Shown piece after piece: positions 35,931 to 62,679 of a stretch of DNA of 64,000 nucleotides. The notes beneath the pieces are model-generated. The model saw only the letters and a program-made list of their open reading frames with translations. It had not been told where the DNA came from and made no database searches. Position numbers and translations under genes: made by a program. The stretch is from Glandiceps talaboti (taxonomy: Eukaryota > Hemichordata > Enteropneusta > Spengelidae). Each line of letters starts with the position of its first letter. The first letter of the stretch is position 1. The stretch lies in assembly GCF_964340395.1 (NCBI RefSeq), contig NC_135550.1:18399484-18463483 (forward strand). The letters run 5' to 3'.

Positions 35931-36837
35931 ATCTCTTAGACTGAGATGACGAAGAGATAATTTTGCAAACTTCTGGAATCGACTTTGGGGACTAAACAAT
36001 TTCTCTTTCGCACATAATGCTGTGAGAATATACAACATCTTTGGACCAATAGAATAAAAATCCTTATATGCAGAATGTAATATCTAGATTATCTCCACTC
36101 TTTGTAATTATGCCATCCGGTAAATTTTCCTTCCAGAAACAAGGTATAAGTACTGGTTATTTGACTCCTTGATTGGCAAGGCACTTGCTCTCGAAGGTTT
36201 TGCCAAAATTTTACTTCTTGAATTGTCAGTTTGAAATAAAATGTTCAATTTTGTTGTCTTCCATTTTGAAGTCCAAGAGTAGCATAGTGTGTCATGTTGT
36301 ATACACATAAAAGAATGTATACATGGTGATAACAATGTATTATGCTATGCATTTTTATTTTGGTAATTTCCTGAAGCGCAGTGGTGCATAAATAACTTCG
36401 TAGGTGTGAATTTGTGTTAAAACTTCATTTTCTTTTCTCAAGTGTGGCCATTTTTTGTCCGTAGTGTAGAGACTACTGTACAATTCAGGTTCTGTAATTT
36501 TTGGTCAGTTTTTCAGTATTGTAAATGTTTGTGAAAAGGGTAGGAAATACATGAATGTTGTATTTTGCCAACAAGGTGCAATGCCATGTTTTCAAAATGT
36601 GAAATCAGCCCCCCCCCCCCCCCATCCAACCAGTTGATTAACAACATTAGCATACTTGACAATAAACATTGTTGTGTACATTCCTTTCATAAACAATTGT
36701 TAACAGAAGCACCAACAATGACAAGTGTATTCAAGTTGACTGAAATACTAGTATATATTATTTTCTCAGTTCACATTTTTGAATAAAATGGCTCACAAGT
36801 CAAGTTTAATGTATCAATAACATTAAGGATGGATATA

Positions 36838-37213
36838 GACTCTCTTACAGCCCTCGGAGCTTCGCTTTACTAAAATTAAAGCTAAACGAATTATTTTGCA
36901 TGTACCGATGCCAGCTAATTAACCGTACTCGAATATCCTTGTACTGTGCGCCCTCATCGACCATGATAGAGATAACCATTCGTTGATGTGTGACTGCGAC
37001 GCTCCGTGTTATCGCGAAGCGGACTTCGCGAAAATATGGAGCGTCGCAGTCACACGTCAACGAACATATATCTCTATGTGGTCGATGAGGGCGCACAGTA
37101 CAAGGTTGTTCGAGTACGGTGGAGTACGTTATGTAGATGGTATCGGTACATACAAAATAATTCATTTAGCGTCTATTTTAGTAAAGCGAAGTTCCGAGGA
37201 CTGTGAGAGAGTC
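36838..37213. mobile_element. 376-bp palindromic MITE with 12-bp target duplication
   Basis: The two halves are near-perfect reverse complements (GACTCTCTTACAG to CTGTGAGAGAGTC) meeting near 37017 at TATCGCGAAGCGGACTTCGC. AGGATGGATATA lies immediately outside both ends (36826-36837 and 37215-37226), giving an apparent 12-bp duplication. There is no real coding capacity; open frames on both strands simply mirror each other. Confidence 0.9.
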
Positions 37214-37771
37214 TAGGATGGATATAGCTACCCTAAGACTTGTATTCCCATGATGCAACAGTGACTGCCCAAGCAAATTCATCTCTGGCCTGGGTATACA
37301 GTTGCATTCTGGGAACAACACAGACATAGCCTTCTAGGGGTAATTATTTGTTTTTTTTCAGGATGTCAGGATTGAATTGAATTGAGTTTCAAGTTTTTAC
37401 CAGTAGTTTGTTGCCTATGCAACTCATAAGTCCATAATTTAAATTTTTTTTAAAAAGTATTTTTCAGTTCTTGTATGTCATAAAAGAATTCCATTGACAA
37501 AATGTTGAGGTAATGTGATGACTGAAATAGATGGAGACAGTACATGATGAAAATTGTATTTTAATAGAATAATTTATTTTGATGATGTTTAACAGTTTTC
37601 AGACACTTTTCTTTCAGATGACAAAAGTTTGTTATTGAATAAAATGAAGAAAATTGGAGAAAAAAACCCTTTGCGTGGCGAGTAAAATTGTGTTAAAAGT
37701 CATTGAGGCATGTTTCCCTTAGTGATACTAGTGAAGAAAATTTGCCTAAACTGAACATTTCTGTTTTCACT

Positions 37772-37784
37772 AATAAAGTTTATT
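37772..37784. terminator. Overlapping convergent poly(A) signals
   Basis: AATAAAGTTTATT gives AATAAA on the plus strand and AATAAA on the minus strand one base apart. It is 274 bp beyond the NTPCR stop and lies between convergent PPP5C and NTPCR. It is likely the NTPCR poly(A) signal and possibly a distal PPP5C one. Confidence 0.5.
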
Positions 37785-38057
37785 TGGCCGCATAAATAGG
37801 CCAAAGGCCTGTTATTTTTTTATTTTTTTTAAACAAAAGAATGTTTAGTTTGGCCACTAGGAGTGCTATATTCTCTAATCTTTCATGTCCTTACAAGTCT
37901 TTTGCAAAAACAGCTGCACTGGAATAGGACATTGCATTATACAGGAAAATAAAAGGAAAAGAACTTGGGGAACAGGTGAACCATGGGTAATAGGGTCAAT
38001 GTTTACTCTAGTTTGAATGTTGGTTGTCATAGCTACAGTCATACTTTTATCTCTATA

Positions 38058-38129
38058 TCATCTACAGGTTGCTTGCATGACAGCATCCACTATATCGACC
38101 AGAAGATTATCTCTGTTTTCTCTTGTCAC
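38058..38129 (-). CDS. NTPCR: NTPCR exon 5 and stop
   Basis: Minus strand: acceptor GTTTCAG, then VTRENRDNLLVDIVDAVMQA, TCR and TGA. Human NTPCR has a matching C-terminal KENRNHLLPDIV segment. No open frame long enough to be obvious; found by splice logic. Confidence 0.92.
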   Translation of the reverse strand: MTRENRDNLLVDIVDAVMQATCR

Positions 38130-40583
38130 CTGAAACAATATACAAAGAATTGATAACAAAACAATAATGACAAACTAAATATTTTGAATTTTTGATCGCA
38201 ATATCAGATAGCAAAACTTCAAATGAATAATAACAGAATATGGTCCATTCTATATGAGATACTATCTTAAAATTTAAAACTATTACATTAAGTTTGAATC
38301 TAGTTTCCTCAAAAAAGTTTGCGTAGATGTAACACTAGCTGTTTTTGTTCTCAAATCATGATCACTGTACAGAGATCAAAATAATGACTTGGCAAAATAC
38401 TGTAACGTTGAATACACACTGTATTTAACTACAGTGTGGGGACAACTCTGAATTTCCTAACAAGACTGCATCATTTTGTTTATTAGTTTTTCTCCAACAT
38501 CAATGTGTTCTTTTTGAGTGTGATGTGGTTAGTGTTGCTGGCTTTGATATGCATTTGTTGTCCCAATTTTGACAAAATTTGTACTGTATTCTGTCAATTC
38601 TACTGTTCTTTATTAAAGTCCCATATGAATATTACATGTGTGAGTTATCATTTGGAAAATATGAAAATATATTGATCAGTAAACGTTTGTTGACTTCAGT
38701 AGCATTATATATACTCACGGTAATAACATTGACATCTGTTCTGTTCCGTATCTCTTCCACAAATGGTATTGGTCTTCCTTTGGGCATAGGTATTGTTGCC
38801 AGAACAGTACTTCCAGATTTATTGAGTAAACTTTTCACCTCATGTTTGAAACTATCACTAAACATTTCCATTTTGCCAATTTCATCTATAACATACACTG
38901 GTAGGTTGATGTTTGAACTCTGAGAATAGTGAACAGAAAACGTTAGAAATACCGCCCTCTAGTGGTGAAAACTGAAAATATCAAGAATCTGTATCAGTAT
39001 GTTTTTCATGTGATCTGGACATAGAAATGTTCTGGTCAAATTGCATGTGGCATTTACAAAAAAAATCGCTGAACTACAAAATTTTAATAAAACTGCTATG
39101 TGGTAGTCCATTCACAAATTAGTTACCTGGAGGCTGCCTTATAAAAAGCATGGATTCATGTACACATGAGTGACATTTTCCAATTCAATACTAAGCTGAA
39201 ATACATATATTCTAAACTATACTTGTTAGTATTCTGCTTATTACTCTCTATAAAACATACGACTAAATCTAAAATCTTGAGTCAGAATTTGACATAGTTT
39301 CAGTTTCTTGTAGACATAAATGTTAAGAAGCGATGGCCTCGAAGTAATAAAAAGATATGTGACTTGTATTGCGATCTGTATGAGTCATAGTGTGTCATGC
39401 TGACATAATTAAAATAATGTAATTACCAAGTACATGTATGGCATCCCTACTATCTTATCAGACATCCAAACGTCAGTATTTTCTATAACCCAATTTGTTG
39501 GATGATCAACATCTTATTTTCGTTTCTAATCCTGGTCTATTACTCATAGCGGTATCGAAAATCAAGAAGACGTGCATTGAGTTACAATCATTTTACTTTA
39601 TCCCTACCTTTGTACGTAGTACTGGGAGAGCAACTTCTTCAAATGATAATAAATCTACAATATATTGGCCTACTCGATATTCACGTCTTCTGCCTCCATA
39701 ATCCCCCTTTTCCTGGCTAGTATGAGAGATGATAAGGAAAGTGTAGATGATGAGTGTCATGTCATTGATAAAAGTCCACTTTTGGTGCCAATCTAGGTGA
39801 ACATTCCTGTCTTGTTTAAACTGAATTACTACTGACATTATAAAGGTTCTGTCCTTTTAATTTACAAGTATTTTAATCTGGCCAAAATGATAGCATTTTC
39901 ATTAATCTTTAGTCTTGTTATCACCAGTATTAAAAACTGTCTAAAAAAATTTATCTTCCTGGAGTCCATGAAAGTAACATTATTCTGTTGGCTATGATGA
40001 ATGATTTAGTTTCTCATTACTAGACAGGAGTAACGTTTAGTGCTTGTGTTACACTGAAATGTGGTATCAGCAAATACTTGCATGAAAGTTGATATTGAAC
40101 ATTTCCCATTAATGAATGTATTTTGGATACGGTATTACTTCCCAAATTTTATTTTCAACCCTTGTCTTCAAACTTGCATGCTAACATAAACATTGCAGAC
40201 ATACAGTCATGACACATTCCACAGTAAAGAATTTATTTCCTATAAAAAAAAATCTCTCCTGGTGAGATGACATAGATAATTTTGTGTGCATATTACATTC
40301 ATTTTCCCATGCCACTCACAGACACATACCTGACCGTGGCCAGTGTCCCCTTTTTACCATCTAAGGTGATGACATCAAAGCCAACTCTTTTACCATGTTG
40401 ACCTCTTACTTCCTCAGTGTAAAATCCTTGTACGTTAATTGAATCGGATGTCAACTTTTCAACTGTTTTTCTAATGAGTGTTGTCTTACCAATACCTGTA
40501 TTGAAAATCAAAAGATAAGAAAATAAAACCGAACTTACTCATATTTGCTATAAACTCTAATGATCTTGTCAACCCAACCTAGG

Positions 40584-40618
<35 letters not shown>

Positions 40619-42492
40619 TGAACTCATTTCTAGTTTAAACCTTGAGATTTCAATTTTGATCTACAATCGTGAGTGATGACAAAAGTTACATCAGGACTTA
40701 ATTGTCCTGACACTTTGGGTAAGTTGAACTATTTCAAACTATCCAAGCAATACTAAGACCATGTTAAATCTTTGGACTAAATCAAGACTATACTTGATAT
40801 TACTGATGTACTTTAATTTGTTTACTTTCCATAATATTCTTGGTGACACAATATCCCACATTAAACTGCAGAATTTCTAGAAAGAAATTTGCCAAGTTTT
40901 ATAAGTCCCCCAGCTACCATAAGATGAAATGTCTTCAGAGGATTCAATCATTTTCAAAGTCTTTTGTTTCTATTTCTACAAAGTTCTTTCCTTCACAGGC
41001 ACAAGGTATCTATGCAAAAACATTCACACTGTCACATATAACACTTTGGCAGTACACATAGTAACACTTTGGCAGTACAATTAGCAACACTTTGGCAGTA
41101 CACATAGCAACACTTCGGCAGTACACATACCAACACTTTGGCAGTACACATAGAAACACTTTGGCAGTATAATTAGCAACACTTTGGCAGTACACATAGC
41201 AACACTTTGGCAGTACAATTAGCATCACTTTGGCAGTACACATAGCAACACTTTGGCAGTACAATTAGCAACACTTTGGCAGTACACATAGCAACACTTC
41301 GGCAGTACACATACCAACACTTTGGCAGTACACATAGAAACACTTTGGCAGTACAATTAGCAACACTTTGGCAGGACACAGAGTAACACTTTGGCAGTAC
41401 AATTAGCAACACTTTGGCAGAACATGCAGTTGGCAGTACAAGTACCAAAACATCCAATGTTGAGATTAGCATTGGCCAGTTTAAATATGTACATCAAATA
41501 TACTCTGATTTCTATGTGCAGCAATAAATCTCATACGGAATCCAGAAAAATGTTGAAATCTCTAGATCTACATATTATGTCATTTATACATTTAGAATAC
41601 TATAATGTATGAAATATAAAGATTATTCGAAATGTATGTTATTGGTATATTTTAGCAAAATTTGGCATGTTATTTAATTGTCATCACTGTTACTACATAC
41701 ATGTGAGATTTAAGTATTACTTTCTTCTCAGTGTACGGCTGTCATAGTAAGTGTTATCATCGCAGTCACCTAGCTGTTGGCTGTTTCTTACACTGTAAAT
41801 AACTAACATAAATTTAGCATTTACACTCAATTTTAGACATATTCCTATAAACTTCAATTTTAATACAGACATAAATTATACATGTATAGTGAACAGACTT
41901 GTTTTCATAACTATATCTCTAGGTATGGATATAGCTATAGATATAGTACCACCACAAATCTCTATGGTATAGATATTAACATATACGTACAGATCTACTG
42001 GGGAACTATAGATTAGTGGTGCTTGCAGACGGAATAAGTTGGGACTTAATACTGACTTTCCCACTTTAATACAAAGGAAGGGACAATGTCAGAATTGAGG
42101 CTCATTACAACTTATTGTAACGTACTTCGTCTGCAAGCAAGACTTGGCTGGTGAAGATTTAAGATAAATTTCAAATGAATAATTTAACATTGTATGTAGG
42201 AGCCAATAAAGACATATAACATAGTTTTGCTAACTATTGGTATACTAAAAAAAAACACAAATGATTGTGGTTCTTGTCTGCACATTCATTTGTACATACT
42301 TAATACTTTGAAAACATAAACATAAAAATATACAAATGAGAAGATATGCATTCAGTCAAAACTTTACAAGTTTTGTTCAAATTTGTTGTTCTTTCATGTT
42401 TATTTATTCTATCAAATCTCAACAAATATAAAATATATACCTGGGGGTCCTGTTAAAAGGATATGCCTAATGGGTCCTACAGCAGTTGCCAT
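38058..42492 (-). CDS. NTPCR: Nucleoside-triphosphatase, THEP1/NTPCR family, 5 exons, 199 aa
   Basis: THEP1/NTPCR proteins are small P-loop NTPases that slowly hydrolyse ATP, GTP and other nucleoside triphosphates; their cellular role is poorly known. Minus-strand exons in order: 42492-42441, 40495-40330, 39716-39608, 38919-38719, 38129-38058, total 600 bp with all phases matching. The Walker A motif GPPGIGKTT (about residues 15-23) is split by intron 1. Then come GFYTEEVRG and GFDVITLDGKKG, then YRVGQYIVDLLSFEEVALPV, then the Walker-B-like VIDEIGKMEMFS and ATIPMPKGRPIPFVEEIRNR. The start MATAVGPIRHILLTG is a few residues longer than human (190 aa). It is tail-to-tail with PPP5C and head-to-head with LRRC57. 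Confidence in the family is very high. Confidence 0.97.
38719..38919 (-). CDS. NTPCR: NTPCR exon 4 (Walker B region)
   Basis: Minus strand: acceptor TTCTCAG, donor ATTACC/GTGAGT; 67 codons. Contains VYVIDEIGKMEMFSDSF, STVLATIPMPKGRPIPFVEE and IRNRTDVNVIT. Confidence 0.96.
38952..38966 (-). promoter_or_regulatory. CTCF-like motif
   Basis: Minus strand reads ACCACTAGAGGGCGGT, a full match to the CTCF core CCASYAGRKGGCR. It lies in NTPCR intron 3. Motif evidence only. Confidence 0.45.
39608..39716 (-). CDS. NTPCR: NTPCR exon 3
   Basis: Minus strand: acceptor ATACTAG, donor ACAAAG/GTAGGG. Contains QEKGDYGGRRREYRVGQYIV and DLLSFEEVALPVLRTK. Confidence 0.96.
40330..40495 (-). CDS. NTPCR: NTPCR exon 2 (end of P-loop)
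   Basis: Minus strand: acceptor AATACAG, donor GTCAG/GTATGT. Reads IGKTTLIRKTVEKLTSDS, then GFYTEEVRGQHGKRVGFDVI. The preceding Gly codon is split with exon 1. Confidence 0.97.
40587..40618. repeat. (TG)n microsatellite
   Basis: About 16 TG units in NTPCR intron 1. Confidence 0.95.
41040..41430. repeat. 23-bp minisatellite with higher-order structure, NTPCR intron 1
   Basis: About 17 units of CAGTACACATAGCAACACTT then TGG. Variant order repeats: the TTCGG variant recurs 184 bp later (41113 and 41297, exactly eight units), followed both times by CATACCAAC and CATAGAAAC variants. An eight-unit block was therefore duplicated. The repeating Cys/Val/Leu-rich minus-strand translation is not a gene. 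Confidence 0.95.
42441..42492 (-). CDS. NTPCR: NTPCR exon 1 with start codon
   Basis: Minus strand: ATG then ATAVGPIRHILLTGPP and the first base of a Gly codon, donor CCAG/GTATAT. It supplies the first part of the Walker A motif, GPPG. Too short for a simple open-frame search. Confidence 0.93.
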
Positions 42493-42770
42493 GACTACAC
42501 AAACAGTGCTAGTGATGGTGCAAGTGATGACTACATCCACCACATAATCTCATCTCCGCATCCTGTGTTTAAGGACAGGCAGATGCATTCTGGGATATCT
42601 GGCAATCACTGACCATGCGCAGAACGATTTTCAGGGAATCCGGAAGTAGACGGCCCAAAGTCAATAATGAATGTTGTCTTGTAAATATTGTCGAGTTTTC
42701 AACCTGTTTAATGGAATTTTAGGAATTTAAGCTATTTTCTATTATCTTAGTATCGCTGAGAATATCAAGT
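42493..42770. promoter_or_regulatory. Bidirectional promoter, NTPCR (-) / LRRC57 (+)
   Basis: Only 278 bp separate the two start codons. Motifs seen: TGCATTCTGGGA (42584-42595), the complement of the ZNF143/THAP11-type TCCCAGAATGCA; CATGCGCA (42614-42621), an NRF1-like half-site; CCGGAAGT (42640-42647), a perfect ETS/GABP site. No TATA box is seen. This combination is typical of housekeeping divergent promoters. Confidence 0.75.
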
Positions 42771-57518
<14,748 letters not shown>

Positions 57519-60150
57519 CACAATCACACGTCAGACTGTGATGGAAATAGTATGTAAGTATGCAGTTGTCATCTCTAGAAGTATCTGTGCAATGTGGAAA
57601 CTCATCACTCGTTGGGGTTGACAGACTTTTATAGAAAAACTGAGTGAGCGTGCTCCAGTTATTTATTAAAAACTTCCTGACATGTCAGCTGACATGCATT
57701 TGGAAGAAAGAAATGTGTAATCAGCCACCAAACTGACAGCCGAAAGGAGATTTCTATGAAGAAATGATCAACTATTTTAAAAGATTTGTTCCATAAAAAG
57801 TGGATGATATAGTGGTATAGGATAGGGGCTGTCAATGAAGAACGGGAAATGATGTCATTATGGATTGAAAGTAGAACAGGTACATGGGAGACATATCAAG
57901 TGAACTAAATGTGGCTGGCTTTGTAAATTATTGCACTGACGTCAGTCTTATTAATTGTGTCAACCAGCTACATACACACGCATTATGTCTGACGTAAATG
58001 TTTCAACAAGTGGGCACGGTGTCTTATTTTAGATCTTGAGAAGGAAAAGTACTATTATTCCAGGAATCAGACTCTTTGCATGCTGTAATTCGTACTCAAA
58101 CTTTATTCAGTAAACTCAATATTTATTCTTGCATTTTAGGATGTGTTAGTACTCGTTTGACATTCTGTCTAATATATTTAGTATGCATGTGAAGTCTTAA
58201 TCAGATTATGTGATCTGTGTTGTAATGGCAAAAAAAATAGGCCAGTCTGTATTAGGTATTTGATATGTCAGCCTGCTCTCAACTGTCTCCGATCTTAGTT
58301 CATTAATCATGCGCCATGACAAGTCTAGTAAAAGACCTTATTTGTATGCGTCACCACAGTCGAAGGTTGGTCTAGTTTCCTCTCATATCTCACTTGTAGT
58401 AGCGGGTGTTACGTAAGCCGACAACGTTTCAGAATGTGACTCACCATGGCGGTTCCTGTCATATTGCATCATTGATTCTGAGTCATTCCCTATCGTTAGA
58501 AGTTTTCCATCATTTATACGCCACTTTAGTCATTCTGAACTTTAGAAGTTTTCCGGTGTTGCGTCACTGAGTCACTATGATGAGTAGACTTGTGTTACTG
58601 GTCACAAACCGAAGGAAATTTGATTACATAACATGGAAGGGTTTTTCATTTCCACATCCTCCCATAGGATTTGATACATTTGCTGTATTGTGTTCTGCAG
58701 ACTGAACGTCTGAATTCAAGTTCAATTATTCAACCGAAAACATAATACAAGAATTTTCCAACTCCCTGAGTGCTTGTTACACAAAATTTATGTTCTTTCA
58801 TGTCATGTAGCATGTGGATCCAATGCCAATGGACTCAACACTTGTCCACTATGGAGTGTAGTGGAGTCAAAGATCCAAAGAGTATATATGCAACATATCA
58901 TGTGACTTCACATGAATTTAAATTCTCGCCTATATTTACCGCAGTGAAATGCCCTCTTTCCAAAAAAATAAAAAAATGAATAGTTGTTCATGACAGCATA
59001 AAATCTTATCTTATACCATGCACGAGCCATTTAGTACAAAAAAATATGGAATATATACTCTGGTCGTTCTACATCACAACAGCACGTGTCTATGTCATGA
59101 CAACGCATGTCTACATCACTGGTTCTGCTGTGTTCAAAATATGAGTCAAAATGTTCAAAATTACCATTACTTTCACTGATTTTTCTTTGATATTACTGGC
59201 GCTGGTATAGCGACTCATAGCGACAAAGGCCCCTTATGTCACTCATATTTTCCTTGGACAAACAAAGCAAAAAATTGGGGAGTAGCATCTAAATAAACAC
59301 TGTGATATGGACATTGCACACAGAATATTTTATAGTGTATCATGCATGTTAATTAGGTAGTTTGCATATTTGGTGATATCTATCTGTCAGCTATTTTTGT
59401 TCACTCATATGACTAATATACCACAGATGTTTTACTCCTTTGACAAATACTTGTCATCAAATGTATATAATGAGGTTGAAATAAAATTGCATAAAGCAAG
59501 ATGCCATATGCATGTATTCTAAATTTTAAGAAATTGTCAGCACAATATGATAGGTAGTTAAGTACACACAATAGACTTGTTAGATTCCATATAAACTACC
59601 ACAGTTAAATAATTTTGCTATGCATTTGTACACATTCAAAATGACACTTTTTTCCTCACAAGTTAGAATTCTTGTAAAATTTCATGAATTTCCTGCAGGT
59701 AGTAACTTAGGTTGGATAAAAGATGTATACATTTGACAGGTGACGAGATCCAGAGCTGCAATTTGACATGGTATACTATTCTGAAGTGAAACCTTCACCT
59801 TAATATCCCAGACAACAGACTTATTGAGTGTGCTACTACTAGCTAGATGAAAACATTTGATTGGAAATATTAGTACTTTATTAATAGATCATGACTTTCT
59901 TTAAATGTAAATACAAAATCTGACCTGTCCGAGATGAGACATGAGGCATTCCATGCAAATGACATAAAAGTGATAACGGAATCTTGAAATACTATGTCTT
60001 AGTAGTCCTGGTATGTGTCTTTCAACACAATTATTAATATGGATTCTTGTACAAAAATGACTCATTTTACGATATTCTCTTGCCAGCATTCTCTTTATTG
60101 TGACTTTTTTTCATCTTAGAATGTGGTTGCAATTGAAATAAAACTGTTAC
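57519..60150 (+). other. LRRC57: LRRC57 3' UTR and flank
   Basis: No coding sequence seen. AATAAA signals are near 59480 and 60137. It contains a dispersed-repeat copy at 59020-59290. The UTR end is not determined. Confidence 0.5.
59020..59290. repeat. Dispersed repeat copy
   Basis: TCTACATCACTGGTTCTGCT and AAAGGCCCCTTATGTCACTC match 6360-6400 (CTACATCACTGGTTTTGCTG) and 49920-50410 (AAGGCCCCTTAGGTCACTC), giving three copies in the window. Confidence 0.75.
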
Positions 60151-60203
60151 AGTATCATATTGCATAAAGGAAAAAATGTTTTCAAAACTGTTTCCTTTAT
60201 TTC

Positions 60204-60205
<2 letters not shown>

Positions 60206-60246
<41 letters not shown>

Positions 60247-60440
60247 TGTGTGTGTGAGTGTGTCTGTGTCTGTGTTTGTTTGTGTGTGTGTGTGTCTGTC
60301 TTTCTGTCACCTTTAATGTCATCCTTGTATGTGTATTTGTGTGTATGTTTGCATATGTAAGTGTGTGTATGTATTTGCATGCTTGTGTGTGTGTGTGTGT
60401 GTGTTTATGCATGTGTGTGTGTGCATGCATGCATACATAT
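60206..60440. repeat. (GT)n-rich microsatellite cluster
   Basis: Long GT runs with GTCTGT, GTATGT and GCATGC interruptions. All frames across it are simple-repeat translations. Confidence 0.95.
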
Positions 60441-61034
60441 GTGCATGTGTGCGTATGTGACCTGTAGTATCATCCTTGTCTTTGACTTGACCAGGAGTAC
60501 CAGCAAAGTTCACTACAGCTTAGCTTGATGAGTCATAGTCGTCTGGTATCAGATGTGAACATCTAACCAGCACATTTTAGGATGTTTAAATTGTCTTACA
60601 TGAATACAATTTTACACTTTCATATATTAATGAGAGCCAGTAAACTTTGCCCTATATATACAACACAAAGCAACTGTTACTCAACAGCAGTTTTGCTGAC
60701 TAAGGGAGGTGTCACTGGGTCAGTGTGTCAGCAAGAAATAGATCTCCCATACATCAAATAGAGTGAATCTGAAAGGGAAGAGTAGAGTGTATAGTTAAGG
60801 CTTGGTTACCGTGGTAGCAGAGGAGGGAAATCTAATAAAAACTTAAAATTAAATTAAAACATAAATTTCTCTACCATGACTTACGATAATTTTTGTAGGT
60901 AATCATGGTGTACTTTGATGCCGTGAATGAAGTAGATTTGATTTGACCTACTTTAATACCAACCTTACCAAAAACATTGGCATGTATCCGTAGATTTATG
61001 TTATGTGAGTGTGGCTTTAATACTCAGTAGGGTG

Positions 61035-61185
61035 GAATATCTGAATATCTGATGACTTCCATGATCTTGCAGTGTACATTTGGGGACTTCCATTGTTTAC
61101 ACTTTATTATAGTATATTGATTATAGAGTGATTAGATTCATGCAACAGAGGCACAAGATCCCCCACGTGTGTAATCCAGCACATC
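61035..61185. repeat. Dispersed repeat related to 47410-47570
   Basis: Shares GATGACTTCCATGATC, TGGACTTC/GGGACTTCCA, TTGATTATAG and TGTGTAAT words in the same order as the copy in LRRC57 intron 2. Confidence 0.65.
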
Positions 61186-61229
61186 CAACAACAATTTTGT
61201 GTGTATCTGTTTAAGCAGAGAGAGATGAG

Positions 61230-61230
<1 letters not shown>

Positions 61231-61314
<84 letters not shown>
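61231..61314. repeat. Compound microsatellite (GA)n(GACA)n
   Basis: About 21 GA units run into about 10 GACA units, the fourth GACA/GTCT array in the window. Confidence 0.95.
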
Positions 61315-62560
61315 GATTCATTAATCAAATTTAATGATTGATCTCTATTAAGTACTCATGTTGATTTTTACACCTGATAACAGTTAATGTTGCTCCATGG
61401 GATGGAATCTTATCAAGGAGTAACAGGAAGTTGATAGCTATCTTTCCAAGTCTCAATTGATTTATACCTATGATAATTAAGAAGGAATGTTTCAGAATTG
61501 TAGATAACAGCTGTCACCCACTATGAAATGTTTCCGGAGTCACTAATTTTTTTTATTGTTTCCCCTTGTCAAAAATCCTATTCATGTTGTGCCAAGTGAT
61601 GTCTCCTGTACAGAGAGGCTGAGATACAATGAACAATTGTATATTTTATGTCATGTAATCCCTTACATGTACAGACATGTAATTTATTGTCATAGAAGAC
61701 TTTTGAAATTATCCATCTACAAGTCACATTTTCTCTGGACATTTTGTCAATGACAGTTTCTTCATTTTAGCATAACTCATGAAACTTAATGAAGCATGGT
61801 AGGGATCATAAATTGATGATAAAAAGTCTAGCAGTTGAGATTCAAAATGTAAAAAAGCTAATGAATTTATTTCCAAAACCAAATTTAATCTGTATACATA
61901 ATGTACCTCACTATATAATGGGGTTTTCAGAAAGGTTTGGGTTTCAGTGCCATTGTCATTACATCTGTCAAATATTGTGTGACATTATCAAGTGTACTAC
62001 AAGTTGAAAACCGTAAAAAAAAAAAATACTAGACATTTAGAAAATGAATAATCAATTTTCTCTTTGAAAAAAAGAATGGAAGAGATTTGAGTTGTGTTGA
62101 TTTATACAGATGACATATCTGAAGTTATGATATTTACACAACTCAAAATATTTTAAATTTTCCTTTTTGGGTTGTCATGTTGAGTGTGTGACCGGATTTA
62201 TAATTTTGTACACACTTAAGTGTAGCACATAGAAGTTCATGTCTATATATACCCACCTTCAAGAGAAACAATGTAAAGGAGATAGTAACAGTTGTGTTTG
62301 CAGTAAATATGTTACCATGACAGCAATTCCAAACTTGCTAATTTGATGCTTTTTGACATTGCTATATCCATAAAGTGTAGTGTTATATGTATGTAAATAC
62401 TAAGTTTTGATTGTTATGTAATTTGTAGAACCTATATTAATACACACTGTACCAACAGCTACTATTTTATTTTAATACATTGATGTATTTTGCAACAAGC
62501 GAAATTTACACACAAAAATTACTAGTTGGTGACTTAATTCACAGACACCAAAGATTATAC

Positions 62561-62679
62561 TATAAAAGGCACCAATTAATAGTCTAAGAGTAAGTCGTGA
62601 CTCATCTACAAGATATTGGGAAGATCCGTCCGCAGAGTCTGTAGGGATTGTTGGACGGAATTCCATCACAATTACACAG
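62561..62679 (+). promoter_or_regulatory. Possible TATA promoter and first exon of another gene
   Basis: TATAAAAGGC at 62561-62570 is a consensus TATA box. About 30 bp downstream a GC-richer block begins and ends with ACACAG/GTGAGT at 62679/62680, a perfect splice donor. This may be a non-coding first exon of a gene continuing to the right. No protein is recognised, so this is a weak call. Confidence 0.25.

Larger units (their letters stand above)
34580..36837 (+). other. PPP5C: PPP5C 3' UTR and flank
   Basis: Contains two related repeat arrays (34608-35255 and 35657-35930). Candidate AATAAA signals are at 35513, 36235-36240 and 36782-36787. A C-run lies near 36608-36623. No coding sequence is seen. 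Confidence 0.6.

Noticed and set aside
36845-37216. Three overlapping open frames on both strands
   Set aside because: Mirror-image translations of a palindromic MITE.
41010-41472. Cys/Val-rich minus-strand open frames
   Set aside because: Produced by the 23-bp minisatellite within NTPCR intron 1.
62472-62669. 65-residue minus-strand open frame
   Set aside because: No family recognised, and it overlaps the possible promoter region; no splice or start support.
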